Origin: Treponema sp.
GTDB lineage: Bacteria > Spirochaetota > Spirochaetia > Treponematales > Treponemataceae
DNA length: 42,955 nucleotides
Assembly: GCA_016294105.1 (NCBI GenBank)
Contig: JAEDCN010000021.1
Coordinates: forward strand, 1-42,955
Direction of reading: 5' to 3'
Part shown: positions 25,337-32,873 of the stretch, piece after piece
How the letters are laid out: each line of letters opens with the position of its first letter
How positions within the stretch are numbered: the first letter of the stretch is position 1
The notes under the pieces: model-generated
The model's input: the letters and a program-made list of their open reading frames with translations, nothing else
What the model was told of the DNA's origin: nothing
Database searches by the model: none
Translations under genes and position numbers: made by a program

Positions 25337-27022
25337 ATGGAAAAATTCCTTGCACAACTTTTAGAATCATTGAATGGTGGCACCCCTGAAAAGCCCTGTT
25401 CTACTCCCCTTTCCCTCACCAAATCAGAGGGAAAAACCCTGATACAGGATTTATGTTTTGACTCCCGTGCTGTAAAGGCAGGAAGCCTTTTCTTTGCACT
25501 GCCGGGAACCCATGTTCACGGAAACAACTTTATTCCCCAAGCTATAGAAAAAGGTGCGGCGGCGATTTTATATCAAGACCAGCTTCCACCCCAGGTGGAG
25601 GAAACTATTTCTCAGAGAAAGCAGCAGGGCTTACCAGTGCCGCCTTTGGTACAGGTTCCAGATACTCGCTTTGCCATGTCTCCCATTGCAGACTGCTTTT
25701 ACGATTCTCCTTCCCGCAAACTCATTGTTATTGGTGTCACAGGAACTGAAGGAAAAAGCTCCACAGTATCCTTTGTGTGGCAGCTGTTGCGACGAATGGA
25801 AAAAAAGGCAGGCTTTATTTCCACCGTGCAATATTCCCTAGGTGGAGATGCCATTGCAAATCCAGAGCATCAAACTACCCCAGAGGCTCCCATCGTTCAG
25901 CGGCAGCTCTACGAAATGGTGAAAGCTGGCTGCCAGTATGCAGTGGTGGAATCTTCATCCCACGGTCTTTCCCCAAGAACTAACCGCTTGGGAGACGTGC
26001 TTTTTGATGGAGCCCTGTGGATGAACGTAACCCAGGAGCATCTGGAGTTCCACGGAACTTACCAGCAGTACCGTGACGACAAGGCAAACTTGTTCAGAGC
26101 CCTGGACAAGCATAACCATAAGAAAATCATCAGTGGCAAGGAGCAGCAGGTTCCCGCCTTTGGCATTGTAAATCTGGAGGATCCTGCTGCCAGCTACTTT
26201 GTGGAGGCCACCAAATCTCCCGTTGTAGGATTTACCAGCCAGGGAGAAGCAGGCCGAGGAAAGCAGTCAGTGGCAGAAAACCCACCAGCCATCCCCTTTG
26301 TAGAGGCAGCCACCATCGGCTTGCGTCAGGATGGATCTGGAATCAGCTTTACCATGAAGGGCAACCTTCCCATCTTGAATGGACAGGAATTACTGGTGGA
26401 AGCTCCCACCAGCGGAGCCTTTAATGCCTACAACATTATGGCTGCCTCAGTAGCAGTTGCCACCGCCACAGGTCTTCCCTTAGAGGAAGTGGTAAAACAG
26501 ACCCAGCACTTGGAGCCAGTAACAGGACGCATGACTGTGGTGGATTGCGGTCAGCCCTTTGAGGTGATTGTGGACTATGCCCACACTCCATCCTCCTTTG
26601 AAACAATCTATCCTCCCCTGCGACAAAGAATTACCGGTAAAATTTTTGTTATCTTTGGCTCAGGAGGAGAGCGAGACACCACCAAGCGACCAGAACAAGG
26701 GAGAATTGCAGCCCACTGGTGCGACGTGGTGGTGCTGGCAGACGAAGATCCTCGTGGTGAAGATCCCGTGGCATTGTTAGAAGACATTGCCGTGGGCTGT
26801 AGGCAGGAGGGAAAGCAGGATGAAGCTTCTGGGCTTTTGATTATTCCCCATCGCCAAACAGCCATCCGAACTGCCTTTGCCCAGGCACAGCAGGGAGATT
26901 TGGTATTGCTTTTAGGTAAGGCCCACGAAAATTCCATTATTTACAAGGATTTTGTCATGCCCTACGATGAAATTGCCGAGGCTAGAACTGCTCTAGCTGA
27001 AATGGGCTTTACAGGAAGATAG
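25337..27022 (+). CDS. murE: UDP-N-acetylmuramyl-tripeptide synthetase
   Basis: Adds the third amino acid to the peptidoglycan stem peptide using ATP. The length of 561 residues is somewhat above the usual 480-500. The ATP loop is GVTGTEGKSSTVSF (about 133-146), with Glu and Ser where most relatives have TGTNGKTT. Later landmarks are EHLEFHGTYQQY, VIVDYAHTPSSFETIY (about 411) and FGSGGERDTTKRP. The residue-choice motif reads DEDPRGED (about 468), with an Arg as in DNPR/DDPR types. Whether it adds diaminopimelate, lysine or ornithine cannot be settled here. First gene of murE-ddl-murD, apparently translated from a leaderless message. Confidence 0.95.
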   Translation: MEKFLAQLLESLNGGTPEKPCSTPLSLTKSEGKTLIQDLCFDSRAVKAGSLFFALPGTHVHGNNFIPQAIEKGAAAILYQDQLPPQVEETISQRKQQGLPVPPLVQVPDTRFAMSPIADCFYDSPSRKLIVIGVTGTEGKSSTVSFVWQLLRRMEKKAGFISTVQYSLGGDAIANPEHQTTPEAPIVQRQLYEMVKAGCQYAVVESSSHGLSPRTNRLGDVLFDGALWMNVTQEHLEFHGTYQQYRDDKANLFRALDKHNHKKIISGKEQQVPAFGIVNLEDPAASYFVEATKSPVVGFTSQGEAGRGKQSVAENPPAIPFVEAATIGLRQDGSGISFTMKGNLPILNGQELLVEAPTSGAFNAYNIMAASVAVATATGLPLEEVVKQTQHLEPVTGRMTVVDCGQPFEVIVDYAHTPSSFETIYPPLRQRITGKIFVIFGSGGERDTTKRPEQGRIAAHWCDVVVLADEDPRGEDPVALLEDIAVGCRQEGKQDEASGLLIIPHRQTAIRTAFAQAQQGDLVLLLGKAHENSIIYKDFVMPYDEIAEARTALAEMGFTGR

Positions 27023-27060
27023 GTTTAGCACAAAAGGCTCAACCAAATTTTGGAGTGAAC

Positions 27061-28293
27061 ATGAATATTGCAGTTATTTATGGCGGACGTTCTGGAGAGC
27101 ATGAGGTTTCCATCGTATCCGCTACATCTATAGTGCGTCATCTGGACAAGGACAAATACCACATCACCCTCATCGGCATTTCCAAGGAGGGACGCTGGTT
27201 CTATCAGGATCACACCCAGATAGACAGGATAAAAACCAGCGACAGCGAGTTACTGGAAATTCAGCAGGATTCTCATCGGGAGGTAATGATTGTTCCCGGT
27301 GGAGGCTGTATCAACGGAATACGAGTAGCAGGTGCAGGAAATATCTTTGTAAACATTAGAATCGATGCAGCATTTCTGGTGCTTCACGGAACCTACGGTG
27401 AAGACGGTACCATCCAGGGACTTTTAGACATGGCCGCTATTCCCTACACAGGCTGTGGCTGTATTTCCAGCGGCATTTCCATGGACAAGGAAATTACTAA
27501 GGCCATTTGGCGGAATGCAGGCTTGCCCGTGCTGCCCCACCTGTGTCTTTATAGTGGCGATGTAGCAAAAACAGAATGGGATTCTGGAAAGCTACAAAAG
27601 CTGGTAGAATCTGCAGAAAAGGATTTTGGGTATCCCCTTTTCGTAAAACCCTGTAGTGCAGGAAGCTCCGTGGGAGCAGCCAAGGCTCAGGACTTTACCC
27701 AGCTACAGGAAGCACTGCAGGAAGCCTTTAAGTGGGACTACAAGGTGCTCATTGAACCGGGCTTGAATCCTCGGGAAATTGAATGTTCTGTTACAGGAAA
27801 CGGAGCAGCTTTTTCTGCACTGGTACAGGACGAAGACGACAACGAAAGCCTTTCCTTGGAGGTGTTGAAATCAGAACTGCAGCAACCAGAGCTTGACGTC
27901 AACAAGGTACATTCCTACCTTCCTGGAGAAATTGCCCCTACCCACCAGTTCTACGACTACGATGCCAAGTACACCGACCCAGATGGAGCACGGCTCATTA
28001 TTCCAGCTGAACTGAATCAGGAGCTACAGGACAACATTCGTTCCATGGCTATGAAAGCCTACAAAGCCCTTGATTGCACCGGTCTTTCTCGAGTGGACTT
28101 CTTTTTGGACAAGGACAGTGGAAAGCTTTACCTCAATGAAATCAACACCATGCCAGGCTTTACCTCCATCAGCATGTTCCCAAAAATGTGCCAAGCAGCA
28201 GGATTGGAATACAGCCAGCTGTTGGATGTGATTATTCAGCAGGGATTAGACCGCTTCCAGCAACGCAATTCCCTCCAAACAAGCAGGAGCTAA
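27061..28293 (+). CDS. ddl: D-alanine--D-alanine ligase
   Basis: Makes the D-Ala-D-Ala end of the stem peptide. The product is 410 residues from the ATG at 27061 with GGAG five bases upstream; the GTG at 27055 is part of that site. ATP-grasp landmarks: VIYGGRSGEHEVSIVSA, HGTYGEDGTIQGLLDM, KPCSAGSSVGAAKA and the metal site LNEINTMPGFTSISMFPKM. It is a little longer than typical Ddl, with an extra stretch around 225-270 (VQDEDDNESLSLEVLKSELQ). Tightly between murE and murD on one strand. Confidence 0.95.
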   Translation: MNIAVIYGGRSGEHEVSIVSATSIVRHLDKDKYHITLIGISKEGRWFYQDHTQIDRIKTSDSELLEIQQDSHREVMIVPGGGCINGIRVAGAGNIFVNIRIDAAFLVLHGTYGEDGTIQGLLDMAAIPYTGCGCISSGISMDKEITKAIWRNAGLPVLPHLCLYSGDVAKTEWDSGKLQKLVESAEKDFGYPLFVKPCSAGSSVGAAKAQDFTQLQEALQEAFKWDYKVLIEPGLNPREIECSVTGNGAAFSALVQDEDDNESLSLEVLKSELQQPELDVNKVHSYLPGEIAPTHQFYDYDAKYTDPDGARLIIPAELNQELQDNIRSMAMKAYKALDCTGLSRVDFFLDKDSGKLYLNEINTMPGFTSISMFPKMCQAAGLEYSQLLDVIIQQGLDRFQQRNSLQTSRS

Positions 28294-28294
28294 C

Positions 28295-29863
28295 ATGAGT
28301 AAACCACATTCCTATCCTCCTGGATGCAGCATTACCTCTTTGAGCGACATTGAAGGAAAGCGCATTACCGTTATGGGACTTGGTCTTAATGGTGGAGGCG
28401 AGGCTGCGGTACGTTTTTTCCTGAACCATGGAGCCATTGTTACCGCCACTGACATGAAAACAAAGGAACAGCTGGCTCCTACCTTGAATCGGCTTTTGCC
28501 CGAAATACGAAAATATGGTAGAAAGCTTCGGTTTGTTCTGGGAGGTCACAAGGATGAGGACTTTTCAACTGCTGACATTGTTATCAAAAACCCTGGGGTG
28601 AAGATTCAGGGAAATAGATATCTTGCTTTGGCAAAGGCTATTGAAACAGATCTTTCTATTTTTTTGAGCCTCTCCACCGCCCCCATTATTGCCGTAACTG
28701 GCAGCAAGGGAAAGTCTTCCACTGTCAGTGCCATTCACTATGGTCTGAAGGCAGCAGGTTTTAACGCCTTTTTAGGAGGAAACATTACCGTAAGCCCCCT
28801 TACCTTTTTGGAGGAAACCAGCGAGGCAACCCCAGTGGTACTGGAGCTTTCCAGCTGGCAGCTGGCAGACTTACGGGGCCGTGGAGTACTGAAACCCAAA
28901 ATCTCCCTGATCACCACCATCGTTCCAGACCACCAGAACTGGTACGGTTCCATGGAAAACTATGTAGCAGATAAAAAACTGATTTATGCTGACCAAACTC
29001 CCAGCCAGTGGACAATCTGCGGAACAGATAGCTGGGGAGATATATTTGCCTCAGAAACAAAGGCAAAGGTGCTTCGTTATTCTGCCAATCCCCAAACAGC
29101 AGTGCAGGCTCAGAATGCTCTCACTAAGGGTGGCTGGCTTGATGCAGAAGGACGGGGCTGGGTATCACTGCCCACAGAACAGTTTCCCAACTTTGCCTCC
29201 AATGCTACAGGAAGCAGCCAGCCTCAGCTTGTAATGGACTCACTTCTGGTGCCCGGCATCCATTCAAAGCAAAACGCTTTGATGGCAGCCTTGGTTCTGG
29301 CATTGATCCAAGTGCCACCCCAAAGGATTCAAAATGTTTTGTCCCTGTGGCCAGGAATTCCTCATCGGCTAGAATATTTCCACCGATGGCACCTCCAGCT
29401 GAAGGACAGCGACACCCAGCTTGAATATCGATTTTACAACGACTCCGCTGCCACGGTGCCAGAAGCGGCGGCGGCGGCAGCCCAGGCATTTCCCATTCCC
29501 GTGCAGTTGATTTGTGGCGGCACCGACAAGGAGCTAGACTTTACGGAATTTGTCCAGAAAATCAAGGCTCATCCTCCAGCCAATATTCACCTGTTGCCTG
29601 GAACTGCCACCAACAAGCTAGTTCCCCTGCTGGTACAAGAGGGTATTCCCTACCGAGGCCCCTACCAAACCCTAGGACTTTTGCTCCACGACTTAAAGTT
29701 GTGCTTGGAATCAAGTGCCTCTTGGACAGCCCGCCAATACAAGGACAAATTACCAGAATTCATCCCTGTGGTTTTTTCTCCCGGAGCCACCTCTTTTGGC
29801 CTTTTTGACAACGAATTCCATCGCGGAGAAGTGTTCAAGAAGCTGGTGAAGAACATCTTCTAG
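28295..29863 (+). CDS. murD: UDP-N-acetylmuramoyl-L-alanine--D-glutamate ligase
   Basis: Adds D-glutamate in the second peptide step of cell wall precursor synthesis. Length is 522 residues. The N-terminal UDP-binding fold has TVMGLGLNGGGEAAVRF and VIKNPGV. The ATP loop is AVTGSKGKSSTVSAI (about 133-147). ELSSWQLADL, VPDHQNWYGSMENYVADK, YNDSAATVPEAAAAA and LICGGTDKELDF follow. The end FSPGATSFGLFDNEFHRGEVF is the classical MurD C-terminus. ATG follows the ddl stop by one base, with AGGAG upstream, so the two are coupled. Confidence 0.95.
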   Translation: MSKPHSYPPGCSITSLSDIEGKRITVMGLGLNGGGEAAVRFFLNHGAIVTATDMKTKEQLAPTLNRLLPEIRKYGRKLRFVLGGHKDEDFSTADIVIKNPGVKIQGNRYLALAKAIETDLSIFLSLSTAPIIAVTGSKGKSSTVSAIHYGLKAAGFNAFLGGNITVSPLTFLEETSEATPVVLELSSWQLADLRGRGVLKPKISLITTIVPDHQNWYGSMENYVADKKLIYADQTPSQWTICGTDSWGDIFASETKAKVLRYSANPQTAVQAQNALTKGGWLDAEGRGWVSLPTEQFPNFASNATGSSQPQLVMDSLLVPGIHSKQNALMAALVLALIQVPPQRIQNVLSLWPGIPHRLEYFHRWHLQLKDSDTQLEYRFYNDSAATVPEAAAAAAQAFPIPVQLICGGTDKELDFTEFVQKIKAHPPANIHLLPGTATNKLVPLLVQEGIPYRGPYQTLGLLLHDLKLCLESSASWTARQYKDKLPEFIPVVFSPGATSFGLFDNEFHRGEVFKKLVKNIF

Positions 29864-29900
29864 ACAGAGACGTTTTTGCCCATCCCTAACCATCTGTCCC

Positions 29901-29930
29901 TTGCCACCTGACGGGGAGCAACCCTACAAT
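29901..29930 (+). promoter_or_regulatory. Promoter of the YjdF-like membrane protein gene
   Basis: TTGCCA (29901-29906) and TACAAT (29925-29930) with an 18-base spacer, followed by AAAGGAGG at 29941-29948. No terminator is seen after murD, so read-through is possible. Confidence 0.45.
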
Positions 29931-29953
29931 GGTGTCTTGCAAAGGAGGTTCCA

Positions 29954-30793
29954 TTGAACAGAAAGGAACATAAGCGATTCCGCATGGCCATGGACAAGGA
30001 AATCAAGGAGCACAGGACTTCCTTCATCGTATTCTCCGTGCTGCGGGTGCTGGTGCTGGCGGCCATGGTGCGTCAGGTGATGCTGGGAAACTACGAGGGC
30101 GTATTCTTCTGCGTCCTCACCCTCCTGCTGCTCTACATCCCCAGCTGGGTGCAGGTGCGCTTCCACGTGGAGCTGCCGCCGCCGCTGGAAATCACCATCC
30201 TGTGCTTCATCTTTGCGGCGGAAATATTGGGCGAGGTGAACGCCTTCTACGTACTGATTCCCGGATGGGACACCATCCTCCACACCCTCAACGGCTTCCT
30301 GGCGGCAGCGGTGGGATTCTCCCTGGTGATGATCCTCAACGACAACGAAGGTCTCACCTTCGACCTGTCCCCCTTTTTCCTTGCCCTCACCGCCTTCTGC
30401 TTTTCCATGACCATCGGCGTGCTGTGGGAATTCTTCGAGTTTGCCATGGACTTCTTTTTCCATACCGACATGCAGAAGGATACGGTCATCCACAGCATCC
30501 ATACAGTGACGCTGGACGCCAGCCGCAGCAACAAGGTGGTGTCCCTGGAGCAGATTGCCCAGGTGCAGGTGAACGGACAGGAGCTGGGAGTCGGCGGCTA
30601 CCTTGACATCGGTATCATGGACACCATGAAGGATCTGCTGGTGAACTTTGTGGGCGCAGCAGTATTTTCCGTGGCGGGCTTCTTCTACGCCGGGAGCAAG
30701 GGCAGGAGGAGCAGGACGGCCCTTGGCTTTGTCCCCCGCAAGAAGTCTCCTAACCACGACTACCTGCGGACGGAGGGCAGGAGTGAGGACTGA
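29954..30793 (+). CDS. YjdF/DUF2238-like multi-span membrane protein
   Basis: A 279-residue protein with about six to seven membrane segments and a long soluble loop (about 170-220) before the last one. The membrane core contains IPGWDTILHTLNGFLAAAVG and MTIGVLWEFFEFAMDFFF, like the DUF2238/YjdF group, whose function is unknown. The start is TTG at 29954 with a strong AAAGGAGG five bases before. Codons are markedly richer in G and C at third positions than in the mur genes to the left or the genes to the right. This suggests a different origin. It marks the left edge of the accessory stretch. Confidence 0.75.
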   Translation: MNRKEHKRFRMAMDKEIKEHRTSFIVFSVLRVLVLAAMVRQVMLGNYEGVFFCVLTLLLLYIPSWVQVRFHVELPPPLEITILCFIFAAEILGEVNAFYVLIPGWDTILHTLNGFLAAAVGFSLVMILNDNEGLTFDLSPFFLALTAFCFSMTIGVLWEFFEFAMDFFFHTDMQKDTVIHSIHTVTLDASRSNKVVSLEQIAQVQVNGQELGVGGYLDIGIMDTMKDLLVNFVGAAVFSVAGFFYAGSKGRRSRTALGFVPRKKSPNHDYLRTEGRSED

Positions 30794-30865
30794 GAGGCCT
30801 ACAACCAGCCCTCACTATTTTCCGAGGAGGCTTCTTCTATGCCGACAGGACGGGCAGGGGCAGCC

Positions 30866-31143
30866 TCAATTCCCCCGGATGTCGTCGATTATCTGCTGCA
30901 CGTGGGTCAACTGTGTCGGATTCAACCCAGTAACCTCAAGGTAGAGTCGGTGCTCCTCCCCCAGCAGGAAACCGTGCTGACAGAAAAGAGACGGGAAATC
31001 CTCACCAGCATCTCTATGGAGGGCAGGATGTTGTCGTTTTCCCAGTTCGATACGCTCTGCTTGGAAACCGAAAGCCGCCGTGCAAGGTCAACCTGACTCA
31101 GCCCACGCTCCAATCTCAATTGCTTTATCCGTTCGTTCAACAC
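30866..31143 (-). pseudogene. Frameshifted XRE-family regulator
   Basis: The N-terminal 57 residues are an intact Cro/CI-type helix-turn-helix (IKQLRLERGLSQVDLARRLS, then VSKQSVSNWENDNILPSIEM and LFSVST). The reading frame then veers to a stop at 30922. One frame over, the natural continuation is present: FLLGEEHRLYLEVTG, then LNPTQLTHVQQIIDDIRGN and a TGA at 30866-30868. Restoring one base near 30971-30973 rebuilds the common STDFLLG join. The DNA-binding part may still be made as a 73-residue protein. The start is GTG at 31143 or TTG at 31140. It reads divergently from the gene at 31244 across a palindrome. Confidence 0.8.
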
Positions 31144-31172
31144 CTTCTGTTCCAGTCAATGTATTTATGACC

Positions 31173-31201
31173 ATTGTATTGTTATACTTGACATACAACA
31201 A
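31173..31201 (-). promoter_or_regulatory. Promoter of the XRE regulator
   Basis: Minus-strand TTGTTG (plus 31196-31201) and TACAAT (plus 31173-31178) with a 17-base spacer. The -35 lies within the left arm of the palindrome at 31194-31217, as expected for autorepression. Confidence 0.5.
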
Positions 31202-31217
31202 ATATAAAAGTGTTGTA
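31194..31217. promoter_or_regulatory. Palindromic operator candidate for the XRE regulator
   Basis: TACAACA (31194-31200) and TGTTGTA (31211-31217) are perfect inverted arms around ten A/T-rich bases. The left arm directly follows a consensus TTGACA (31188-31193) on the plus strand and overlaps the minus-strand -35. Binding here could control both the regulator and the gene at 31244. Confidence 0.55.
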
Positions 31218-31243
31218 ATATTTGACTCAAAAAGGAGATTTGA

Positions 31244-31870
31244 ATGGGATTTTCACGAGGATTATTGAATGTAGTGACATTTGGAGCTGCCAGTCGAGTA
31301 GATAAGGCAGGTGACATTTACCAAGATTTAGTAAATACTCATAATTATCTTGTAAAAGAGATCCAGAAACTACAAAACAAGATACCTGAATTCTTAAAAG
31401 GCGAGAAAGAATGGCTACGCTTTAAAAGAAAAAACAAACGTATATTAACAGAATTATACAACCATAATACCAAGTTATCTGAAAACCAAAAACAAGCTTT
31501 GAAAATTTTAAAAACTGACCTAGATTTCGATTATGAGTTAAAAGGATACTTACAAGTCCTTGGTGACGATGCAGCATCTTTTCAGGACACAACACTAGAC
31601 AATACTACAACAACCGCAGCAACACTCATTCTCAACATTATTCCCGGTCTCGGAACACTAGGAGCAAATCTTGCAGCAAATGAAAAAATAGCGGAACTTA
31701 AGTCTTTAACAAACAAAGTGGAGCAAGAAATATTGAGAATCAAGCCAATTTATCAAAAACTGTTAAAGTTACACAATGACTTAGAATTGAGAAGCAAAGC
31801 ATTTCTCGCTATTCAAGAACTAGCAGCAACCTATGTTTTACCCAAGAAAAAAAGATTTATATTCTTCTAG
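31244..31870 (+). CDS. Unknown protein with central hydrophobic glycine-containing segment
   Basis: A 208-residue, lysine-rich protein that matches no family I know. Residues about 25-110 look like long helices (coiled-coil character). A hydrophobic stretch at about 124-147 (TAATLILNIIPGLGTLGANL) could insert in or lie on a membrane. A second helical part follows, and the end is basic (LPKKKRFIFF). No signal peptide. AAAGGAG at six to seven bases supports the ATG. A/T-rich codons contrast with the preceding GC-rich gene. It is the first gene to the right of the XRE operator. Confidence 0.7.
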   Translation: MGFSRGLLNVVTFGAASRVDKAGDIYQDLVNTHNYLVKEIQKLQNKIPEFLKGEKEWLRFKRKNKRILTELYNHNTKLSENQKQALKILKTDLDFDYELKGYLQVLGDDAASFQDTTLDNTTTTAATLILNIIPGLGTLGANLAANEKIAELKSLTNKVEQEILRIKPIYQKLLKLHNDLELRSKAFLAIQELAATYVLPKKKRFIFF

Positions 31871-31908
31871 TTATTAAAGAAAAAGATAGATTTATTTAGG
31901 AGGACACT

Positions 31909-32238
31909 ATGTTAAACGAGATTATGACAACCACTGGAGCAAATGTTCCCGCAGCGGCGTTAAGCAAATTCGAATCATTTTCAGGAGGCTTGTTTCAGGC
32001 TATTACTACCTGCAGTACAAACCGCAACGAGCGCAAGGTGCGAATTGCTCAAATCAATGCTGAATTGACAGCATATCTAGCAAAAGAGGAAAATAACCTA
32101 AAACTTAAATCAGGTGGAATGGCCCTGGTTCAGCAAACTTTTGAAGGGCAGTTGAACAAGGCAGAATTGACTTTTGAGGAACGGAAGGAACTCTTGAACA
32201 CATTCTCTGGCATCATTTTGAAAATCATAGGATGTTAA
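31909..32238 (+). CDS. Small unknown protein
   Basis: A 109-residue protein beginning MLNEIMTTTGANVPAAALSK. The middle and end are helical and charged (NERKVRIAQINAEL, then NKAELTFEERKELLNTF), finishing with a short hydrophobic IILKIIGC tail. No recognised family. An AGGAGG site precedes the ATG. It is 38 bases behind the gene at 31244 on the same strand, and the next gene starts two bases after its stop, so all three are probably co-transcribed. Confidence 0.65.
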   Translation: MLNEIMTTTGANVPAAALSKFESFSGGLFQAITTCSTNRNERKVRIAQINAELTAYLAKEENNLKLKSGGMALVQQTFEGQLNKAELTFEERKELLNTFSGIILKIIGC

Positions 32239-32240
32239 AT

Positions 32241-32597
32241 ATGGATAAATCAGAGTCAACACCTAATAATCATCAGTCACATTTACGTCAAAAGTGGGAA
32301 TCCTTTCAGCAGCAAATACAAGCCACAACAAAACGTATCAAGGAAATGGATGTCCAGACCGAGGCAAAAATCGCCGAGATACAGCAGGATACAGAGCGGT
32401 ACAAGCAGAAAGTGACGGAACATACAGAAGACCAGCTAAAACAAATGAATCTCATCGGGGAAAAACTCAAGCTAGGACTTGAAGAAAAGGATCCAGCCTT
32501 TGTACAGTCCCAGATAGAAGCCATGATCTCCCTGCTGGAGGAAAAGCCCGACATCCAGCAGGAAATTGACGACAGCAAGCTGAAGTCCGCCAACTGA
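32241..32597 (+). CDS. Small coiled-coil protein of unknown function
   Basis: A 118-residue protein, almost wholly charged and helical (heptad-like run from about 15 to 75), ending with an acidic segment. It resembles a structural or adaptor coiled coil. No family recognised. I chose the ATG at 32241 because AGGA lies eight bases before it. The in-frame ATG at 32232 would have AGG directly adjacent and would overlap the upstream stop. Confidence 0.6.
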   Translation: MDKSESTPNNHQSHLRQKWESFQQQIQATTKRIKEMDVQTEAKIAEIQQDTERYKQKVTEHTEDQLKQMNLIGEKLKLGLEEKDPAFVQSQIEAMISLLEEKPDIQQEIDDSKLKSAN

Positions 32598-32653
32598 ATT
32601 GCCCGCCGCCCCCTGTCTGCCCTCATTTTTTTCTGGGGCGGGCTGGCTAACCA

Positions 32654-32682
32654 TTGACAAGAATCATCACTCATGATAAAAG
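32654..32682 (+). promoter_or_regulatory. Candidate promoter of the RNase III-like operon
   Basis: A consensus TTGACA (32654-32659) is followed 17 bases later by a weak TAAAAG (32677-32682). It would give a leader of about 185 bases before the ATG at 32874. No other clear promoter is seen in that leader. Confidence 0.35.
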
Positions 32683-32843
32683 GAATAAGGCACGGGGAAA
32701 AATATACCTGTTCTAAAATCAGTCTATTTGTCATGTTTCGATGCAAGTTGAGCATAGCAAAAAGATTTTTCTTAGTTCCTGTATTTCTGTTTCCCACTCC
32801 TAAACTGAAATTTATTTTTCTCATCTGCAATAGGGTTATTGTG

Positions 32844-32860
32844 CCTAAATTATATTTAGG
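32844..32860 (+). promoter_or_regulatory. Hairpin overlapping the ribosome site of the RNase III-like gene
   Basis: CCTAAAT (32844-32850) and ATTTAGG (32854-32860) form a perfect 7-base stem with a TAT loop. The right arm shares its last three bases with the AGGAG ribosome site (32858-32862) before the ATG at 32874. In RNA it could hide the site. In DNA it is also a near-symmetrical operator. Confidence 0.5.
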
Positions 32861-32873
32861 AGCCTTCAATTAC

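Noticed and set aside
32602..32645. GC-rich inverted repeat after the coiled-coil gene as a terminator
   Set aside because: The arms (GCCCGCCGCCCC and GGGGCGGGC) pair imperfectly and the T run lies in the loop, not after the stem.
32673..32873. N-terminal extension of the RNase III-like protein by 67 residues
   Set aside because: The extension has no family similarity, odd hydrophobic composition and no ribosome site, and it covers the hairpin leader.
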